A stretch of 64,000 nt of DNA from Methanobacterium subterraneum (GTDB lineage Archaea > Methanobacteriota > Methanobacteria > Methanobacteriales > Methanobacteriaceae), in contig NZ_CP017768.1 in NCBI RefSeq assembly GCF_002813695.1, positions 2,287,501-2,351,500 of the forward strand. The letters are read 5' to 3'. A program made the translations under genes and the position numbers. Positions 60,007 to 64,000 of the stretch are shown here, piece by piece; positions within the stretch are counted from its first letter, which is position 1, and each line of letters opens with the position of its first letter. Below the pieces are notes generated by a model that was given only the letters and a program-made list of their open reading frames with translations, was not told the origin of the DNA and did no database searches.

Positions 60007-60501
60007 ATGGTGAAAAATGAAGATTCTCCCAAGGAAGAATTTAAAAAGGCTATATATAACAGTTTCAGAGCTTTGGGGGTGGATGATTTCCCCTCCATGC
60101 TGATGTCAGTTCTTCAAAGTGAGCCGGAAGAGATATCACTAGGTGAACTATCCCAGATGACTGGTTACAGTCTCTCTGCATTGAGTACCACTCTTAAGGC
60201 CATGGAAGAAAACAACATGGTGAAACGGTTTAAAAAACCAAAATCACGGAAAGTCTACGTTTTCATGGATAAAGACCTGGTTACACTCTACACTGAGCTC
60301 CAGAAAAAACGTTATAACCAGTCGTTGCTACCATTTTTTCAAATACTGCCCAGAATAATCCAGAAATATAAAGATAAAGAAGAATTTAAAAGCGAAATTG
60401 AGATGTTGGAAGACTTCGGGGAGCAGTTAAAATTTTTAGATGAACAAAGCCGAAAATTTATTGAAGAATTAGAAAAATGGAGAGATATCAGGGGAAAATA
60501 A
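60007..60501 (+). CDS. MarR/GbsR-family transcriptional regulator
   Basis: 164 residues. The winged helix reads ISLGELSQMTGYSLSALSTTLKAMEENNMVKRF and KSRKVYVFMDKDLV, followed by a long C-terminal helical dimerisation region (about 95-160). It most likely represses its own operon through the TTTCAGTA palindrome at 59375-59392. Confidence 0.82.
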   Translation: MVKNEDSPKEEFKKAIYNSFRALGVDDFPSMLMSVLQSEPEEISLGELSQMTGYSLSALSTTLKAMEENNMVKRFKKPKSRKVYVFMDKDLVTLYTELQKKRYNQSLLPFFQILPRIIQKYKDKEEFKSEIEMLEDFGEQLKFLDEQSRKFIEELEKWRDIRGK

Positions 60502-60519
60502 TTTAAAAGAGGTTGTAAA

Positions 60520-61461
60520 ATGAATAAAAATTTGGATAAAGGGTTAAACCGGAGTTCTGATTGCGCTCCGATAAGTTCCCTCTACTGCAATTTGAAGTTA
60601 AGGATAACTGGTGATCTCAAAAATAAAGACCTGGAAAAACTTTATAACTGTAATTTATGCAATCATTGTCATCTTGCAGGGGTTAATCAAAGTGCAAGGG
60701 AAAATGTGGTGAAAAAGGGAATCATAGCTCGGCATGTTGCAGAAATCAGGGAAAAAATCGCTAAATTCGGGAATTCCTATGGGATTGAAAATGAAAAAGG
60801 GGATGATGGGACTTCGAATACAGAAACCCTGTTATTTAAAGGATGTACACCTACTTATAAAACTCCGGAAATACTCCTGGCAGCAGAAAATATTCTGAAA
60901 GCCGAAAAAATAGATTACAGTAACCTCGATAATGAAACCTGTTGTGGTAACATACTGTTCAATCTGGGTGATGTGAGTGCTGGTGAAGAAGCCGTAAGAA
61001 GAAACATTGACAAATTTAAACAAAAGGGAGTTAAAAGAATCATAACCTTGTGCCCGGGATGTTATAATGCACTTAACAAATATTACCTGGGTAATGATGG
61101 ATTCAACCCTGAGATAATCTTACTCGCTGATTTAATCAGTGAAATTACCATTAAAGGTAAATTCAGCATTCAGGATCCCTGCCACGCACGGGAAAAGGGG
61201 CGAGTGGTAAGAAACATCCTTCCTCATTCAAAAAACAAAACTAACAGTCCCTGCTGTGGAGCTGGAGCAGGGGTCATGGCTCATAACCCGGTAATGGCCA
61301 CCAGTAAAGCCCTGAAATCTTTCGAAGACAATAAAACTACGGTGACATATTGTCCCTTCTGTTACCTTAATCTGACCCGAGTAAAACCAGGAAAAGTAAA
61401 GGACCTATACATATTAATAGATGAAAATAAAGCCATTAACCCTGAAATCAGCCCCTATTAG
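60520..61461 (+). CDS. CCG-domain Fe-S protein (heterodisulfide-reductase-B/D-like)
   Basis: 313 residues. NLCNHCHLAG is a half ferredoxin-like motif; KGCTPTYKTP, ETCCGNILF, LCPGCYNAL (CCG module 1) and DPCHAREKG, SPCCGAGAGVM, YCPFCYLNL (CCG module 2) are the two Cys-rich modules that bind noncubane 4Fe-4S clusters in HdrB. It is likely a disulfide or substrate reductase that passes electrons to or from an Fe-S carrier. Third gene of the operon, 18 bases after the regulator. Confidence 0.85.
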   Translation: MNKNLDKGLNRSSDCAPISSLYCNLKLRITGDLKNKDLEKLYNCNLCNHCHLAGVNQSARENVVKKGIIARHVAEIREKIAKFGNSYGIENEKGDDGTSNTETLLFKGCTPTYKTPEILLAAENILKAEKIDYSNLDNETCCGNILFNLGDVSAGEEAVRRNIDKFKQKGVKRIITLCPGCYNALNKYYLGNDGFNPEIILLADLISEITIKGKFSIQDPCHAREKGRVVRNILPHSKNKTNSPCCGAGAGVMAHNPVMATSKALKSFEDNKTTVTYCPFCYLNLTRVKPGKVKDLYILIDENKAINPEISPY

Positions 61462-61658
61462 GATACTAAGTTTAATATTCCAGTAGTTGAATATTACTAA
61501 GGATTATTTGTAATAATTCACGAAATGTACTCATTACTTATGGTTTTGGCTGATAAGTTCCTGGGTAGGGGGTTAATTTAGGTTTATGAGGTAAGTGGGT
61601 CATATCTATAATCTAAAACCCCCATAATTATATCTTAAATGAAAAAAACTATATTTTC

Positions 61659-62270
61659 ATGACAACAAGTTATTCTGATTCAATAAATAATTGGGTGACC
61701 ACCAGTCGTATTGAAACACTGGTAGATGGTATATTTGCCATTGCCATGACCCTCCTGGTTTTAAGCATAGGTGTTCCTGATGTATCTTCGGTATTGAATG
61801 AAGCCGCATTACAACAGCAACTGTGGGATTTATGGCCCAAACTACTAAGTTATGCCCTTAGTTTCTGGATACTGGCCGGGTTCTGGAGGGTTAATCACCA
61901 GCAATTTTTCTTCATTAAACATTCCAACACTACTTTGATCACCATCAATGTTTTCTGGCTGCTTTTCATAGCAATGGTTCCTTTTTCCACCGAGATAATT
62001 GGAGAATTTGGTAACTACTTTACAGCCAATATGATATTCCAGTTGAACCTGTTTTTTGCCGGTGTCCTGTATTGTGTCAACTGGGTCTATGCAGTCCGTA
62101 AAGGATTGGTAGATGAAAAATTAGATGAATCATCCAAGAGGATGGTTACTCGAAGCAGTATGATTCTACCATTTTTATCCATAGTAGCCCTTGGATTGTC
62201 TTACTACTTCTTTGCCTGGGCTAATCTTGTGTATTTAGCCAATCCACTAATAAAAAAAATCATCCAGTAA
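61659..62270 (+). CDS. TMEM175-family (DUF1211) potassium channel-like protein
   Basis: 203 residues with six membrane helices. RIETLVDGIFAIAMTLLVLSI is the family motif (R-x-x-x-F/L-x-D-G-I-F-A-I-A-x-T-L) that lines the pore; SFWILAGFWRVNHQQFFFI follows. Prokaryotic members conduct K+ as tetramers. Confidence 0.85.
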   Translation: MTTSYSDSINNWVTTSRIETLVDGIFAIAMTLLVLSIGVPDVSSVLNEAALQQQLWDLWPKLLSYALSFWILAGFWRVNHQQFFFIKHSNTTLITINVFWLLFIAMVPFSTEIIGEFGNYFTANMIFQLNLFFAGVLYCVNWVYAVRKGLVDEKLDESSKRMVTRSSMILPFLSIVALGLSYYFFAWANLVYLANPLIKKIIQ

Positions 62271-62406
62271 AATAGTGGTAGAGTAGGGATAAATATTACA
62301 CCCTACTCCTATCACTACATTTTTTTTCTGATGGCAGGATGCGTATTCACCCATTATACAACCACCAGTAGTCTTCAAACTTCGAGAAGATTACTTACAA
62401 GATATT

Positions 62407-62868
62407 CTACTCTTTAATCACTGGGAACTGAACTTCAGTTAAAAGTTCACTTTCGGGAACCTCATCTGGACTATTGAGATAACTTTCCAGAACCGGGCCC
62501 ATTATCTGGTAACCCTCCTTTTGAGCATATTCAACCAGGGCCATGTAAACTGATGCTGCCTCACCGTAGGGTCCTTTGAATATGGTGGAAACCACCTGGT
62601 GTTCTGGAACTGTTTTTATCTGAATATCCCCCTCACCATTTAGTTCACCAACAAAGGCCGCTCCCACTTCCCAATCCAGTTCTTCTTCTGATACTTCCAG
62701 TGGATTGTTGTAATACAAACCGTATACTGGTATTTGTATCTCCACATTCTGGGTCATAAGCCACCCCACCACTTTTCCCAGAGTTTCCGGGATCTGCATA
62801 TAACTACCTTTCATGCGTATGAATGCCATCTGCTGCTGGGGAATCTTTTTTATCTCAATTTCCATCAT
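62407..62868 (-). CDS. GyrI-like small-molecule-binding protein, second copy
   Basis: About 153 residues. IKKIPQQQMAFIRMKGSYMQ and QVVSTIFKGPYGEAASVYMA are the two ligand-binding modules; the C-terminal NSPDEVPESELLTEVQFPVIK is nearly the same as in 58801-59262. The two copies flank the nitroreductase operon and the TMEM175-like gene. Start among ATG/GTG codons at 62865-62871. Confidence 0.85.
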   Translation of the reverse strand: MMEIEIKKIPQQQMAFIRMKGSYMQIPETLGKVVGWLMTQNVEIQIPVYGLYYNNPLEVSEEELDWEVGAAFVGELNGEGDIQIKTVPEHQVVSTIFKGPYGEAASVYMALVEYAQKEGYQIMGPVLESYLNSPDEVPESELLTEVQFPVIKE

Positions 62869-63023
62869 CACACTTCCAAATCATTCTTTTAGTTTCCAAA
62901 TACACATCATTTAGATTAAATGTGGGCTGGTGATATAAATGAAGTTTTTCCAAGGGTTTGAAAAGTATTATAACTGCACCGAAATTATTATCGTTATTTT
63001 ATTAATTTAGAAGGGATATAATA

Positions 63024-64000
63024 ATGGTTAGTACATTCCATGTGAGTGACAAAATGGCCAGTTACACCTTCTTAGACTTAATTGATCCAGAAAGAATAAA
63101 GAAAATACTGGAAATATTCCATGATCTTACCGGTATAACTTCTACTTTAATAGATTCTGAAGGTAACATCTTAACTTGTGCTGATGGAACCTGGGTTGCT
63201 GCGGGTTGGCAGGATATATGCATCAATTTCCATCGAAAGCATCCAGAAACACTTAAAAGGTGTCTTGAAAGCGATACGCATCTTTCTGGTAATTTAACTG
63301 CTGGGGAGAAATATTCCTGTTACCATTGTCTTAATGGGTTGGTGGACATGGCAGTACCGGTTTATGTGGGGGGTGAACATTTAGCTAATGTATTCGCTGG
63401 CCAGTTCTTTTTCCAACATCCAGATGAGGATTTCTTCAGAAAACAGGCCCAAAAATATGGTTTCAACCCGGAAGAATATATAAATGATTTAAGGAAAGTC
63501 CCGGTTTTCGATGAGGATTATATCAATAAAGGAATCAAATTTTTAGTGGAATTAGCTGAAATAATTGGTGAAATGGGATTGAAGGAGAAATTACTCCTGG
63601 AAACCAATGAACAACTTGAAAAAAGCCATAAGGAACTACTTAAAGTAATAACTTCCATGCCTATTCCCATGGGCATTATAAACTCTCAAAATGGGACGAT
63701 AGAGTTATTAAATGATAAATTCACAGAATTTACAGGTTACAGCTTGAATGAAGTCCCTGACATGAAAACATGGTGGAAAAAAGCATTTTCAGACGAAATT
63801 ATCCGAGAAAAGACTAGGAATGATTGGATTCATCGTAGAAAAAATGTTGAAATCACTGGTGATGATATTGTTCCCGTGGAATCTGAAATTACTTCTAAAA
63901 AAGGCTTAAAAAGAGTAGTAAGATTCTATCTGAGGCCCATGGAAAATTTTGACATAGTATCCCTGGTTGATTTAACGGAAATACGTAAAGCTGAAGAAAA
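63024..64000 (+). CDS. PocR-PAS sensory protein, 5' part
   Basis: At least 325 codons, running off the window. Residues about 15-180: PocR-type ligand-binding domain (LDLIDPERIKKILEIFHDLTG, CINFHRKHPETLKRCLESD, YSCYHCLNGLVDMAVPVYV, FAGQFFF) with four conserved Cys. Residues about 200-215: coiled-coil linker. From about 215: PAS domain (MPIPMGIINSQNGTIELLN, FTEFTGYSLNEVPD). A kinase or further PAS domains may follow outside. A second possible start is ATG 63055. Confidence 0.82.
   Translation, partial: MVSTFHVSDKMASYTFLDLIDPERIKKILEIFHDLTGITSTLIDSEGNILTCADGTWVAAGWQDICINFHRKHPETLKRCLESDTHLSGNLTAGEKYSCYHCLNGLVDMAVPVYVGGEHLANVFAGQFFFQHPDEDFFRKQAQKYGFNPEEYINDLRKVPVFDEDYINKGIKFLVELAEIIGEMGLKEKLLLETNEQLEKSHKELLKVITSMPIPMGIINSQNGTIELLNDKFTEFTGYSLNEVPDMKTWWKKAFSDEIIREKTRNDWIHRRKNVEITGDDIVPVESEITSKKGLKRVVRFYLRPMENFDIVSLVDLTEIRKAEE

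Overview
The window looks like a chromosomal segment of a Methanobacteriales archaeon, most likely Methanobacterium or a close relative. It is AT-rich (by eye roughly two thirds A+T), with archaeal TATA and BRE boxes, GGAGG/GGTG-type ribosome binding sites and frequent GTG/TTG starts. It encodes methanogen-typical families: UPF0305/DUF2115 (twice), DUF169 (twice), DUF2193-like, DUF2180, an AqpM-type aquaporin, DUF166, a geranylgeranyl-reductase-like flavoprotein and a beta-helix adhesin-like surface protein. All family calls come from reading the sequence; no database search was possible.

Layout. 1-1.25 kb: the 3' part of a serine beta-lactamase-like gene, ending beside a 3' fragment of tRNA-Ser(UGA) that looks like an integration scar. 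1.3-10 kb: small zinc-ribbon and PepSY-like proteins, an ATC-hydrolase-like protein, an SRPBCC protein, a CruF-like carotenoid-biosynthesis membrane protein, a coiled-coil protein with a perfect 117-bp-period duplication, a TetR/membrane-protein pair and a flavoprotein. 10-16 kb: a MATE exporter, a peroxiredoxin, decayed partial copies of the MATE and VOC genes, and the adhesin-like protein. 16-30 kb: a GNAT protein, a PfpI protein, an aldo/keto reductase with its TetR repressor (two matching operators), an AI-2E-type transporter, sensory PAS and kinase proteins, an SLC13 permease, a Cys-rich secreted protein and a pair of paralogous heme-type membrane proteins.

30-55 kb is the striking part: a long arsenic, thiol and redox island. 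It has arsM, two arsR genes, arsC, an intact ACR3 and a broken one, an ArsP-type permease, ArsF- and ArsG-like proteins, an aquaporin, three thioredoxin-system genes, two DUF169 proteins, an Fe-S/QueG-like fusion protein with a Cys-Gly linker, a Met/Cys-rich mini-protein, a ferredoxin, two universal stress proteins, an ABC exporter and a DsrE-type sulfur-relay operon. Four copies of an ATATAT-4N-ATATAT palindrome lie upstream of arsM, of the first arsR, between arsC and the second arsR, and upstream of the DUF2193-DUF2180-aquaporin operon. I read this as one ArsR regulon that includes genes of unknown function.

The island is in flux. It holds a segmental duplication (32.8-35.3 kb versus 46.4-48.5 kb) that is partly decayed, a frameshifted trxB, an ACR3 remnant, a frameshifted small CC-motif gene, and a complete insertion sequence (17-bp inverted repeats, 9-bp target duplication) splitting a small membrane-protein gene whose two halves can be rejoined. 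55-64 kb: a DUF2115 paralog, an epimerase gene killed by one in-frame TGA, a TrkA-type protein, a NYN-domain protein, two GyrI-like proteins flanking a nitroreductase/MarR/CCG-domain operon with a clear operator, a TMEM175-like channel, and a PocR-PAS sensor running off the right edge.
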